Source: Oscillospiraceae bacterium
Lineage (GTDB): Bacteria; Bacillota_A; Clostridia; Oscillospirales; Oscillospiraceae
Length of the DNA stretch: 6,111 nt
Assembly (NCBI GenBank): GCA_031265965.1
Contig: JAISBX010000007.1
Span: 1-6,111 of the forward strand
Direction of reading: 5' to 3'
Below are positions 1 to 5,755 of this stretch, one piece after another. Under the pieces are notes generated by a model. It was not told the origin of the DNA, searched no databases, and saw only the letters and a list, made by a program, of their open reading frames with translations. A program made the translations under genes and the position numbers. Each line of letters begins with the position of its first letter. Positions within the stretch are counted from its first letter, which is position 1.

Positions 1-384
1 TACGCCCACCACCCGAACGAGCTCCGCGCAGTGCTCGACGCGGTGGAGCAGCTCGGCTACAAACGCGTGATATTGGCGTTCCAGCCGCACACGTTCACGC
101 GCACAAAGGCGCTGTTCGACGATTTTGTGGCGCAATTGAGCCGAGCTGACGTGCTGTTTCTGGCCGAGATATACGCGGCGCGAGAGAAAAACACCGTTGG
201 GATATCCTCAAAGGATCTCGCCGCCAAAATACCCGGCGCCGTGTTCTGCCCCGACTTGGACGCGTTGCGCGAGCGCGCCGCCGCCGCCGCGTCGCCGGGC
301 GACGTGATACTGACAGTAGGCGCCGGCGATATATATAAAGTGGGGGAGGGGTTGACGGGTAACGAAACGGCATTTTCCGGTTAA
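1..384 (+). CDS. murC: UDP-N-acetylmuramate--L-alanine ligase MurC, C-terminal part (5' truncated by window edge)
   Basis: Frame 1 is open from the first base to TAA at 382-384 and encodes the last 127 residues of a Mur ligase. It opens with YAHHPNE, the conserved motif at the start of the MurC C-terminal domain (DDYAHHPTE in the family). It continues with FQPHTFTRT and ends with VGAGDIYKVGE, the MurC counterpart of the GAGDI signature. MurC is a cytoplasmic ATP-dependent ligase that adds L-alanine to UDP-N-acetylmuramic acid, the first peptide step of peptidoglycan precursor synthesis. The ATP-binding and N-terminal substrate domains lie upstream, outside the window. An internal GTG at 31 is not a plausible start because the conserved motif lies before it. 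No rho-independent hairpin follows the stop; the next recognisable signal is the tRNA promoter about 90 bp downstream. The family assignment is firm. Confidence 0.95.
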   Translation, partial: YAHHPNELRAVLDAVEQLGYKRVILAFQPHTFTRTKALFDDFVAQLSRADVLFLAEIYAAREKNTVGISSKDLAAKIPGAVFCPDLDALRERAAAAASPGDVILTVGAGDIYKVGEGLTGNETAFSG

Positions 385-476
385 TCCTTTCGCGGATGAA
401 TCTATTATATCACTATATTTATCAGACACAATACACTAAATTAAGCGGAAATTTTTTGCGCAATTGAAATTTACTA

Positions 477-505
477 TTGACAACGCTTTTTTCGTTTAGT
501 ATAAT
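477..505 (+). promoter_or_regulatory. Strong sigma-A promoter for the tRNA cluster
   Basis: A perfect -35 TTGACA (477-482) and a perfect -10 TATAAT (500-505) are separated by an ideal 17 bp. The stretch just upstream (about 450-475) is A+T rich and could act as an UP element. The bases after the -10 (GGCGGAGCG) are GC rich, as is common at growth-rate-controlled stable-RNA promoters. Transcription should start near 512, a short leader ahead of tRNA-Val at 526. The growth-rate control is inference. Confidence 0.92.
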
Positions 506-525
506 GGCGGAGCGCTTCGTTTCAG

Positions 526-601
526 GGGAGCATAGCTCAGCCGGGAGAGCACATGCCTTACAAGCATGGGGTCACAGGTTCAAGTCCTGTTGTTCCCACC
601 A
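526..601 (+). tRNA. tRNA-Val (anticodon UAC)
   Basis: A complete 76-nt cloverleaf. The acceptor stem pairs 526-532 (GGGAGCA) with 591-597 (TGTTCCC), including one G-T pair. The D stem pairs GCTC (535-538) with GAGC (547-550). The anticodon stem is CATGC/GCATG, with loop CTTACAA at 557-563 and anticodon TAC at 559-561. The T arm is ACAGG-TTCAAGT-CCTGT. The discriminator is A598 and CCA is encoded at 599-601. It is the first gene of a three-tRNA cluster directly behind the consensus promoter. Confidence 0.97.
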
Positions 602-604
602 TTT

Positions 605-616
605 CGGCTTAAGCCG
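605..616 (+). repeat. Perfect 12-bp palindrome in the tRNA-Val/tRNA-Asp spacer
   Basis: CGGCTTAAGCCG is self-complementary and starts 3 nt after the CCA of tRNA-Val. In the primary transcript it could form only a small hairpin, perhaps at a tRNA 3' processing site. There is no T tract, so it is not a terminator. Its role is unknown. Confidence 0.5.
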
Positions 617-648
617 GAAGCGATACTTGGCGCAGTCCGCGGCGATAT

Positions 649-725
649 GGCCCAGTAGTTCAGTTGGTTAGAACGCCAGCCTGTCACGCTGGAGGTCGAC
701 GGTTCGAGCCCGTTCTGGGTCGCCA
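649..725 (+). tRNA. tRNA-Asp (anticodon GUC)
   Basis: A complete 77-nt cloverleaf. The acceptor stem pairs 649-655 (GGCCCAG) with 715-721 (CTGGGTC). The anticodon stem pairs 676-680 (CCAGC) with 688-692 (GCTGG). The loop is CTGTCAC at 681-687 and the anticodon GTC is at 683-685. The T loop contains TTCGAGC. The discriminator G722 is the expected identity base for tRNA-Asp, and CCA is encoded at 723-725. It is the second gene of the cluster, 47 nt after tRNA-Val. Confidence 0.97.
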
Positions 726-739
726 TTATTCCAACAAGC

Positions 740-769
740 CGCGCCGGTGCGGCAGCGAGCTCCGGCGCG
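740..769 (+). repeat. GC-rich inverted repeat in the tRNA-Asp/tRNA-Phe spacer
   Basis: CGCGCCGG (740-747) and CCGGCGCG (762-769) are perfectly complementary around a 14-nt loop, giving an all-G/C 8-bp stem. There is no T run after it, so it is unlikely to terminate transcription. It may be a processing or stability element in the polycistronic tRNA precursor (inference). Confidence 0.5.
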
Positions 770-787
770 CGGTGTCAAAGACAATAC

Positions 788-863
<76 letters not shown>

Positions 864-1078
864 ATTTCCGCGCGCCGCGCGACGTTTTCCCGAGACGATC
901 CCGAAAATATCGTGCATCTTCACAACTGCGGCTCAGGCGCTTTGTATTGATGTGCTTTTTGAGGTATTTGTGTTCGCTTACTCGATATCCGGGGGCCCAC
1001 TCGCGGCTTTGCGGGCGTATGCCCCGCAGCTTTCGCGCGGTTCATCACTATTGTTTGAAAAGGAGTATATATCAACTA
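864..1078 (+). other. Leader/intergenic region between tRNA-Phe and rnj
   Basis: This stretch of 215 bp has no supported gene. It has no T-tailed terminator after tRNA-Phe and no convincing sigma-A promoter. The best match, TTCACA at 919-924 followed by TTGTAT at 942-947, is poor. A hairpin is visible at 1010-1028: TGCGGGC, loop GTAT, then GCCCCGCA with one bulged C. It could shape the rnj 5' UTR. An in-frame ATG at 950 would extend rnj upstream, but the translation has no RNase J similarity. The region probably acts as the 5' leader of rnj (inference). Confidence 0.5.
1058..1065 (+). promoter_or_regulatory. Ribosome binding site of rnj
   Basis: AAAAGGAG lies 13 nt before the ATG at 1079. 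The spacing is slightly long, but this is the only Shine-Dalgarno match near that start. It decides the start at 1079 over the upstream in-frame ATGs near 947-950, which have no such site. Confidence 0.75.
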
Positions 1079-2734
1079 ATGTCAGTAAAATTAAAAATCA
1101 TCTCTCTCGGCGGCCTTAACGAGGTCGGCAAGAACCTCACCGTGTACGAGTATGGCGCCGACATCATAATAGTCGACTGCGGGCTCGGCTTCCCTGACGA
1201 CGATATGTACGGCGTGGACATCGTGATACCCGACGTCTCGTATCTCGTCAAGAACCAGTCACGCATACGCGGCATCATACTCACGCACGGACACGAGGAC
1301 CACATCGGGGCGATACCGTACGTCCTGCGCGAAATTTCCGCGCCCATATACGCCACCCCGCTGACCGCCGGCCTCATACAGCTCAAGCTCAACGAACACA
1401 GGCTTGCGTCCAAAACCAAAATGGAGGTCGTCCACGCCGGGGATACAATAAAGCTGGGCTGCTTCCGCATAGAGCTTATCCACATAAATCACAGCATACC
1501 CGACGCCGTGTCGCTTGCTATAAAGACGCCCGTGGGCATGATCATCCACACGGGTGACTTCAAGGTCGACACGACGCCGATACACGGAGAAATGATAGAT
1601 CTCGCGCGCTTCGGGGAACTCGGCAAGCGCGGCGTGCTCGCGCTGCTGTCAGACTCTACGAATGTGGAGAAGCACGGCTACTCGACGTCCGAGCGCAAGG
1701 TCGGCGAGCGGTTTGACGACCTGTTCAGAGGCTGCACCCAGCGCATTCTCGTGACCACGTTCGCCTCGAACGTACACCGCATACAGCAGGTCATAAACCA
1801 CGCGGTCAAGTACAAGCGCCGCGTCGCCGTCACCGGGCGGAGCATGGAAAACATCATGAAGGTATCGACTGAGTTAGGGTGTATGAACATACCCGACGGG
1901 ACGCTCATCGACCTGCACCAGATCAAAAATCTCCCGCCCGAGAAGGTCGTCATAATCACGACCGGCAGTCAGGGCGAGGAGATGAGCGCGCTGCACCGCA
2001 TCGCGTTTTCCGATCACCGCCAAGTAGAGATAAAGCCGGGCGACAGGATACTCATATCCGCGTCCGCCGTGCCCGGCAACGAAAAGACCATCAGCCGCGT
2101 CATCGACGAGCTGTTCAGACGCGGCGCGGAGGTGATATACGACAAGTATTCCGATCTGCACGTCTCCGGGCATGCGTATCAGGAAGAGCTCAAAATGATG
2201 ATAGCGCTTACGAAGCCCAAGTTCTTTGTTCCCGTGCACGGAGAACACCGCCACCTGTGCACACACGCGAAAATAGCGCAGCAGATGGGCATCGTGCCCG
2301 GCAATATACTCATCAGCGACATAGGCGTTGTGATAGAGCTGTCGGAAGACTCCATAGCGCGCAACGGCACGGTGCCCTCCGGACGCGTACTCGTGGACGG
2401 AAGCGCGGGCGAGATTGGCTCCGTGGTGCTGCGAGACAGAAAGCACCTCGCGCAGGACGGGATGCTCATCGTTATTGTAAACCTCTCCAGCGAGGACGGC
2501 GGCATCATATCAGGCCCCGATCTCGTCACGCGCGGCTTCATATATGTAAAGGAATCCGAGGAGCTCATGCAGGATCTTAAGGACGTCGTGCTCACCACGC
2601 TGTCCAGCTACTCCAACAGCAAGGGCAAAGATCTGGCGGCGCTCAAGAATTCCATAAAAATGGGGCTGTCGAGCTATCTGTTCAAAAAGACAAAGCGCAA
2701 CCCAATGATACTGCCCGTCATCTCGGAGATATGA
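1079..2734 (+). CDS. rnj: Ribonuclease J (metallo-beta-lactamase / beta-CASP exo- and endoribonuclease)
   Basis: The 551-residue product has the usual length for RNase J (about 555). The start at 1079 gives MSVKLKIISLGGLNEVGKN, matching the family N terminus. The two-metal centre is complete: HGHEDH (H70, H72, D74, H75), H138 in HINHSIPD, D160 in HTGDFKVD and H387 in PVHGEH. The beta-CASP domain inserts around residues 210-365 and carries a TTGSQGE motif near 294-300 and HVSGHA (361-366). The RNase J C-terminal domain covers roughly 440-551. RNase J is a cytoplasmic enzyme of mRNA turnover and rRNA/tRNA maturation that degrades 5'-monophosphorylated RNA 5' to 3' and can also cut internally. 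It lies downstream of a tRNA cluster and overlaps the ArsC-like gene by ATGA. Ile codons are mainly ATA. Whether it is the J1 or J2 type cannot be told here. Function is very likely intact. Confidence 0.96.
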   Translation: MSVKLKIISLGGLNEVGKNLTVYEYGADIIIVDCGLGFPDDDMYGVDIVIPDVSYLVKNQSRIRGIILTHGHEDHIGAIPYVLREISAPIYATPLTAGLIQLKLNEHRLASKTKMEVVHAGDTIKLGCFRIELIHINHSIPDAVSLAIKTPVGMIIHTGDFKVDTTPIHGEMIDLARFGELGKRGVLALLSDSTNVEKHGYSTSERKVGERFDDLFRGCTQRILVTTFASNVHRIQQVINHAVKYKRRVAVTGRSMENIMKVSTELGCMNIPDGTLIDLHQIKNLPPEKVVIITTGSQGEEMSALHRIAFSDHRQVEIKPGDRILISASAVPGNEKTISRVIDELFRRGAEVIYDKYSDLHVSGHAYQEELKMMIALTKPKFFVPVHGEHRHLCTHAKIAQQMGIVPGNILISDIGVVIELSEDSIARNGTVPSGRVLVDGSAGEIGSVVLRDRKHLAQDGMLIVIVNLSSEDGGIISGPDLVTRGFIYVKESEELMQDLKDVVLTTLSSYSNSKGKDLAALKNSIKMGLSSYLFKKTKRNPMILPVISEI

Positions 2735-3063
2735 ACATCCAGATATTCGGCAAATCAAAATGCTTTGACACAAAGAAGGCAGAGCGCTACTTCAAGGAGA
2801 GGCGCATCAAGTACCAGAGCATCGACCTGCTGCGGTACGGTATGAGCCGCGGCGAGTTTGGCAGCGTCAAAGCGGCCGTCGGGCTCGACGCGATGACAGA
2901 CGCCGACGCGCGCGGGTACGAGTTGCTCAAATACCTCGCGTACGAGAGCGCCCGCGAGGAAAAGCTGATGGAGGATCCGTCGCTGATCAAGACGCCAATC
3001 GTCCGAAACGGCAGACAGGCGACTGTCGGATACCGTCCGGACGTGTGGGCCGGCTGGAAATAA
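2731..3063 (+). CDS. ArsC/Spx-family thioredoxin-fold protein (arsenate reductase-like, one cysteine)
   Basis: The 110-residue product fits the ArsC/Spx/YffB family (usually 110-135). It starts with beta strand NIQIFG and the active-site stretch SKCFDTKKAERYF. It ends with KTPIVRNGRQATVGYRPDVW, the cis-proline region (P89) and C-terminal motif of the family. C11 is the only cysteine in the protein. The CxxC second cysteine of B. subtilis Spx is T14 here, and no resolving cysteine is present, so any redox chemistry would need glutathione or another thiol partner. The start codon overlaps the rnj stop as ATGA (2731-2734). A GGAG at 2725-2728 is too close to act alone, which points to translational coupling with RNase J. 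A hairpin terminator follows directly. The family call is strong. Arsenate reduction is not shown: there is no arsR, arsB or acr3 nearby, and similar clostridial proteins are mostly of unknown role. Confidence 0.85.
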   Translation: MNIQIFGKSKCFDTKKAERYFKERRIKYQSIDLLRYGMSRGEFGSVKAAVGLDAMTDADARGYELLKYLAYESAREEKLMEDPSLIKTPIVRNGRQATVGYRPDVWAGWK

Positions 3064-3066
3064 ATA

Positions 3067-3093
3067 GAGGGGCAGCCACAGGGGCTGCCCCTC
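3067..3093. terminator. Bidirectional rho-independent terminator between convergent genes
   Basis: A perfect 11-bp stem, GAGGGGCAGCC (3067-3077) with GGCTGCCCCTC (3083-3093), closes a 5-nt loop. On the minus strand the stem is followed by TATTTATTTCC, a good U-rich tail for the M23 gene. On the plus strand the tail GCGTATTTGTCC is weaker but serves the rnj operon. It sits 3 bp after the ArsC-like stop and 18 bp from the M23 stop, so it appears shared. Confidence 0.88.
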
Positions 3094-3111
3094 GCGTATT
3101 TGTCCTGTCCG

Positions 3112-3915
3112 CTACGGAAGGTAGTCCGCGGGGTTTACCGACTTGCCGTCCTTTGTCATAGCAAGGTGCAGGTGCGTCGGCTCTCCCGATTCTCCGAGCG
3201 CGGTGTCGCCCAGCGCGCCTATTACCGCGCCCATCGTTATCTTATCGCCCTTTTGTACCACCGGCGTCGCGGCGAGGTTTGAATAGCTGCTCGTTATCCC
3301 CTTGCCGTGGTCGATGACTACGGTGGTCCCGAGCAGATCGTCAACAAGGATGTCGGACACCTCGCCGTCGGCGGCGGACACCACCTTTACTCCCAAGCCC
3401 CCGGCTATGTCGATGCCGTCGTGTACGCGCCAGTCGCCCATAGTCCTGTTGTACAGGAGCTCGTCAATGGAGTACGGAAATATAATATCGCCCGGAATAG
3501 GCCAGACGAACGTCATCGGTTCCGCAGGCGCGGCCACCGACATGTCCCCGCCGTCCTGTCCGTCCTCCGCGGTCTCCGCGGCCTCCGCGCTCTGCTGCGC
3601 GGGCGCCGGCTCCTGCGCCAGCTCCGGAGCTGCCGCCGCGGGCTGCCGCTCCTCGTCCCCGCCCGTCTTCGTCCCGGACTGTGCCGGCGGAGACGGGGAC
3701 ACGTTTTGAGCGGGGCCGTACGCGGGCGGCTGCGGAACGCCCGGCGTCTCATACGACACGTCCTCAAGTCCGTCCGATGTATCCGCCCTGTCCCCGTTTA
3801 TGAGCATATATGCCGAGAGTCCGATCGTCGCGAAGCACACGAATAGTATCACATAGAACCCCTTGCCGGAGACAAAGCTTCCCAGCCGCTGAAAAAAAGT
3901 CTTCTTGCCGTCCAT
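3112..3915 (-). CDS. Membrane-anchored M23 (LytM-fold) peptidase-like protein, SpoIIQ-like
   Basis: A 267-residue product. A short basic N terminus is followed by one membrane segment (about 20-39, YVILFVCFATIGLSAYML). Then comes a disordered linker rich in Pro, Ala, Glu and Gln (about 55-134) and a C-terminal LytM/M23 domain (about 137-267). Zinc ligands are present: H165 and D169 in VHDGIDIA, and H248/H250 in THLHLA. The YxHL motif that normally supplies the catalytic histidine reads YSNL, with N213 in its place, so hydrolysis may be weakened or lost. The stretch DELLYNRTMGDWRVHDGID resembles clostridial SpoIIQ, whose B. subtilis form also lacks a catalytic centre and acts as a forespore membrane scaffold binding SpoIIIAH. 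The SpoIIQ identity is inference; no other sporulation gene is visible here. A general cell-wall hydrolase or its regulator is the alternative. The start has a strong Shine-Dalgarno site. Confidence 0.88.
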   Translation of the reverse strand: MDGKKTFFQRLGSFVSGKGFYVILFVCFATIGLSAYMLINGDRADTSDGLEDVSYETPGVPQPPAYGPAQNVSPSPPAQSGTKTGGDEERQPAAAAPELAQEPAPAQQSAEAAETAEDGQDGGDMSVAAPAEPMTFVWPIPGDIIFPYSIDELLYNRTMGDWRVHDGIDIAGGLGVKVVSAADGEVSDILVDDLLGTTVVIDHGKGITSSYSNLAATPVVQKGDKITMGAVIGALGDTALGESGEPTHLHLAMTKDGKSVNPADYLP

Positions 3916-3921
3916 ATGCGG

Positions 3922-3928
3922 ACCTCCT
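3922..3928 (-). promoter_or_regulatory. Ribosome binding site of the M23 gene
   Basis: AGGAGGT on the minus strand (ACCTCCT as written) lies 6 nt before the ATG at 3915-3913. This is a near-perfect Shine-Dalgarno site and fixes the start. Confidence 0.93.
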
Positions 3929-3967
3929 GTCGATCGGGCGAAAACACGCGCTCCGCCCTGTTTTGGA

Positions 3968-3987
3968 GCTTATACCAGCTTGTACCA
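3968..3987. repeat. Tandem 10-bp direct repeat over the candidate M23 promoter
   Basis: GCTTATACCA (3968-3977) is followed at once by GCTTGTACCA (3978-3987), identical at 9 of 10 positions. The 10-bp period places both copies on one face of the helix, as in some operator sites. The first copy contains the candidate -10. It may be chance. Confidence 0.45.
3969..3977 (-). promoter_or_regulatory. Candidate extended -10 promoter of the M23 gene
   Basis: Read on the minus strand, TGGTATAAG matches the extended -10 pattern TGnTATAAT with one mismatch, about 53 bp before the start codon. No good -35 is found 16-18 bp upstream, and I could not find a clear sigma-F site (GYATA with GGnnAnA). The call is tentative. 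Confidence 0.35.
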
Positions 3988-4044
3988 AACATTATTGACA
4001 GGAAAACGGGAATATATACATAACAAACTATTTCAAAATCAAAA

Positions 4045-5544
4045 TTACTGTTCACACCCGACCGCAAGATAACTCTCATCGAAAATATCTCCGCGCACAA
4101 TGTAGCAATCGCTGAAGTGCCCCTCGTTCGCAACGATATAATCGCCATCCGTGCCTTTGAAATATTTTTCCGTGTCCCAATCGGTGAAAACCTTGGTATC
4201 TCTTTGTATCCGTGCGGCTCGCACAAATTTTGTATCCTTGGGCAGGCAGATTTTTGAAAATGGCAGTATCTCCCGCCGTTCTCCGTCTGCGCGACTCAAA
4301 ATGGCGGGCGGATACTCCTCATTTTTGATATACGGCTCGTCCAAAACCGTGTAGCTTCGCTCAAACGTCTCCTGCGATACGGGATACACCTCGCCACGGA
4401 TCCCGATCATCAGGTAGATAGCTTCATCCGACGTCGTGTCCACATCGCCCTCCAATGTGCGGACAGTAATCTTTGTTCCGGCCGGAAAAACATCCGTGCT
4501 TCTGGCAAATCCGACAGGCTGGGGCAGTTTTTTATAGAGCGGCATCGCGCCAAAATCCAGAACATTATTTCCGGCGTAAATCAGATCATAGGTATCAATG
4601 TACGCGCGGATACGGTTTTTTAGGTATTCCTTTGGTTCTGTGTTGCCGGAAATCTCAGCAATCGCCTTATAACTAATAAATCCGCCCGCCTTTTCGATGC
4701 TGCCGCCGCCGCTGCCCGCGCCCCGGCAGAGGAACTCGGCGATCTCGTTCGCCATGATCTCACGTGCGCTTGAGCGAATGGACAGCTTGATCCCGTGCGG
4801 TTGCTCACAGCAAACCACGCAGCAATCCATATGGACGACCTGCTGGGCGATATCGCTGGTAAAGCCGAGAAGATTAGCATCGCAGGGCTCGGCGCAAAAA
4901 AAGCCGATGCAGCCGATCATTTTGCGATTTTGCAGCGTTCCGCCGATGACGTCCAATTCCTCGGCGGTGATGGCGGAATTCTTAAGCTTGCGCAGGATCG
5001 CCGCGTCGGCATCTAATTCCGCCAAGTCGCGGTCAAGCGGGTGACGCAGCTCCGACAGACCGTTTGTATCGGTAAACAGGCCGTAATAGAGCGCGTTTTG
5101 GACGCGCCTGTCTATCGGGAAACCCTCGCGTTTCAGCATATCCCACACCAGTGTGGAGCAGCTCGCCAGATGAGGGCGGATGACGGTGTTTTCGTTTTCC
5201 GCAATCTCCGGGCGGTGATGGTCGATCACGAATACGGCGGCGCCGTTCGGCAACGTGAAATTCTTGACATTGCCCGCCCCGCGCTGACAGTCAACAGTGA
5301 TAAGCAGCTCGGCGTTGGGCGGCAGCGCGTCAATATGTGAAATCTCAATGCGCAGCAGCTCCAGCATCATAATGAGACTGGGTTTTTGGATTTTAGCCGG
5401 TCCGCCGTAGCAAAGGAGCGCATCCGCCCCCGCCGCGTGAAAAAAGCATTGCAGCGCGAAACCGGACGCGATAGCGTCCGCGTCGGGGACGTCGTGGCAC
5501 TGGATGATTATGTTCCGGTATTTCGTAAGGTCACGGAGCGGCAT
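4045..5544 (-). CDS. DHH/DHHA1 phosphoesterase with an extra C-terminal repeat region
   Basis: A 499-residue product. The DHH domain (about 8-165) has HDVPDADAIASG (H18, D21, D23), D85 in TVDCQ, IDHH (D108-H109-H110) and D159 in TDTNG. These are the metal-binding residues of the RecJ, NrnA and GdpP superfamily, which hydrolyse phosphodiester bonds in short oligonucleotides, single-stranded DNA or cyclic dinucleotides. A DHHA1 domain follows, with its glycine motif GSGGGS at 277-282. Residues 335-499 are an extension not expected in NrnA-like proteins (about 315-340). They hold two similar blocks that resemble phage-type PGDYG modules. Eight cysteines fall between 212 and 273, including CCVVCC. 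ATG at 5544 is chosen because AGGTGG lies 7 nt upstream; an in-frame TTG at 5580 would add 12 residues. ATA is rare among its Ile codons, unlike in rnj. No signal peptide or membrane segment is seen. The substrate is unknown. Confidence 0.88.
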   Translation of the reverse strand: MPLRDLTKYRNIIIQCHDVPDADAIASGFALQCFFHAAGADALLCYGGPAKIQKPSLIMMLELLRIEISHIDALPPNAELLITVDCQRGAGNVKNFTLPNGAAVFVIDHHRPEIAENENTVIRPHLASCSTLVWDMLKREGFPIDRRVQNALYYGLFTDTNGLSELRHPLDRDLAELDADAAILRKLKNSAITAEELDVIGGTLQNRKMIGCIGFFCAEPCDANLLGFTSDIAQQVVHMDCCVVCCEQPHGIKLSIRSSAREIMANEIAEFLCRGAGSGGGSIEKAGGFISYKAIAEISGNTEPKEYLKNRIRAYIDTYDLIYAGNNVLDFGAMPLYKKLPQPVGFARSTDVFPAGTKITVRTLEGDVDTTSDEAIYLMIGIRGEVYPVSQETFERSYTVLDEPYIKNEEYPPAILSRADGERREILPFSKICLPKDTKFVRAARIQRDTKVFTDWDTEKYFKGTDGDYIVANEGHFSDCYIVRGDIFDESYLAVGCEQ

Positions 5545-5551
5545 ATTAGAA

Positions 5552-5557
5552 CCACCT
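5552..5557 (-). promoter_or_regulatory. Ribosome binding site of the DHH gene
   Basis: AGGTGG on the minus strand sits 7 nt before the ATG at 5544. It favours that start over the in-frame TTG at 5580, which has no purine-rich site at the right distance. Confidence 0.7.
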
Positions 5558-5620
5558 GCTTTCTGTTCGACTGTGAACAATACCTTGCCTTTTTCGCGTC
5601 CACTGAGAAAAATTCTTTAG

Positions 5621-5651
5621 TTTATAATAACACAAAATAAAGTGAAGTCAA
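5621..5651 (-). promoter_or_regulatory. Sigma-A promoter of the DHH gene
   Basis: On the minus strand, TTGACT (5651-5646) is followed after 16 bp by TATTAT (5629-5624). An overlapping TATAAA (5626-5621) lies at 19 bp. Both hexamers differ from consensus at one position. The 5' UTR would be about 70 nt. This promoter gives the DHH gene its own transcription unit. Confidence 0.72.
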
Positions 5652-5685
5652 GGGAATGTTGGCCCCCGACGCACGTGTGCCAGCG

Positions 5686-5714
5686 TTGCAACTTTGGTGG
5701 TTATGGAATATAAT
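5686..5714 (+). promoter_or_regulatory. Sigma-A promoter of the beta-helix gene
   Basis: TTGCAA (5686-5691, 4 of 6 matches to consensus) and a perfect TATAAT (5709-5714) are spaced 17 bp apart and lie about 40 bp before the ATG at 5756. The -35 lies inside an 8-bp palindrome GTTGCAAC (5685-5692). It is divergent from the DHH promoter, with the two -35 elements about 35 bp apart. Confidence 0.72.
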
Positions 5715-5739
5715 AAACGCGTAAATCTGAATAATATCC

Positions 5740-5745
5740 GGAGGT
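5740..5745 (+). promoter_or_regulatory. Ribosome binding site of the beta-helix gene
   Basis: GGAGGT is 10 nt before the ATG at 5756 and is the only strong Shine-Dalgarno site in the region. It supports this start over the GTG of the longer, out-of-frame reading at 5694. Confidence 0.88.
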
Positions 5746-5755
5746 CGAAGGCAAA

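Noticed and set aside
385..420. Terminator after murC (ATCC-TTTCGC-GGAT)
   Set aside because: The stem is only 4 bp and lacks a T run.
477..671. A 64-residue frame across tRNA-Val, and a 65-residue minus-strand frame (726-923) across tRNA-Phe
   Set aside because: Both overlap well-formed tRNA genes; the first begins on the promoter -35 element.
947..1078. Upstream extension of rnj to the in-frame start at 947
   Set aside because: The 44 added residues have no RNase J similarity and no ribosome site. The start at 1079 has AAAAGGAG and matches the family N terminus.
1874..2446. A 190-residue open frame antisense to rnj, and a 233-residue frame on the + strand at 1879-2580
   Set aside because: Both lie fully inside the well-supported rnj gene, are rich in Arg and low-complexity residues, have no recognisable motifs, and follow from the GC-rich codon pattern.
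3302..3846. Two + strand frames (135 and 179 residues) opposite the M23 gene
   Set aside because: They mirror the Pro/Ala-rich linker and LytM domain of the minus-strand gene and have no motifs or ribosome sites.
4620..5340. Several 67-115 residue frames on both strands inside the DHH gene
   Set aside because: They overlap the intact DHH and DHHA1 motifs of the long minus-strand gene and have no family features.
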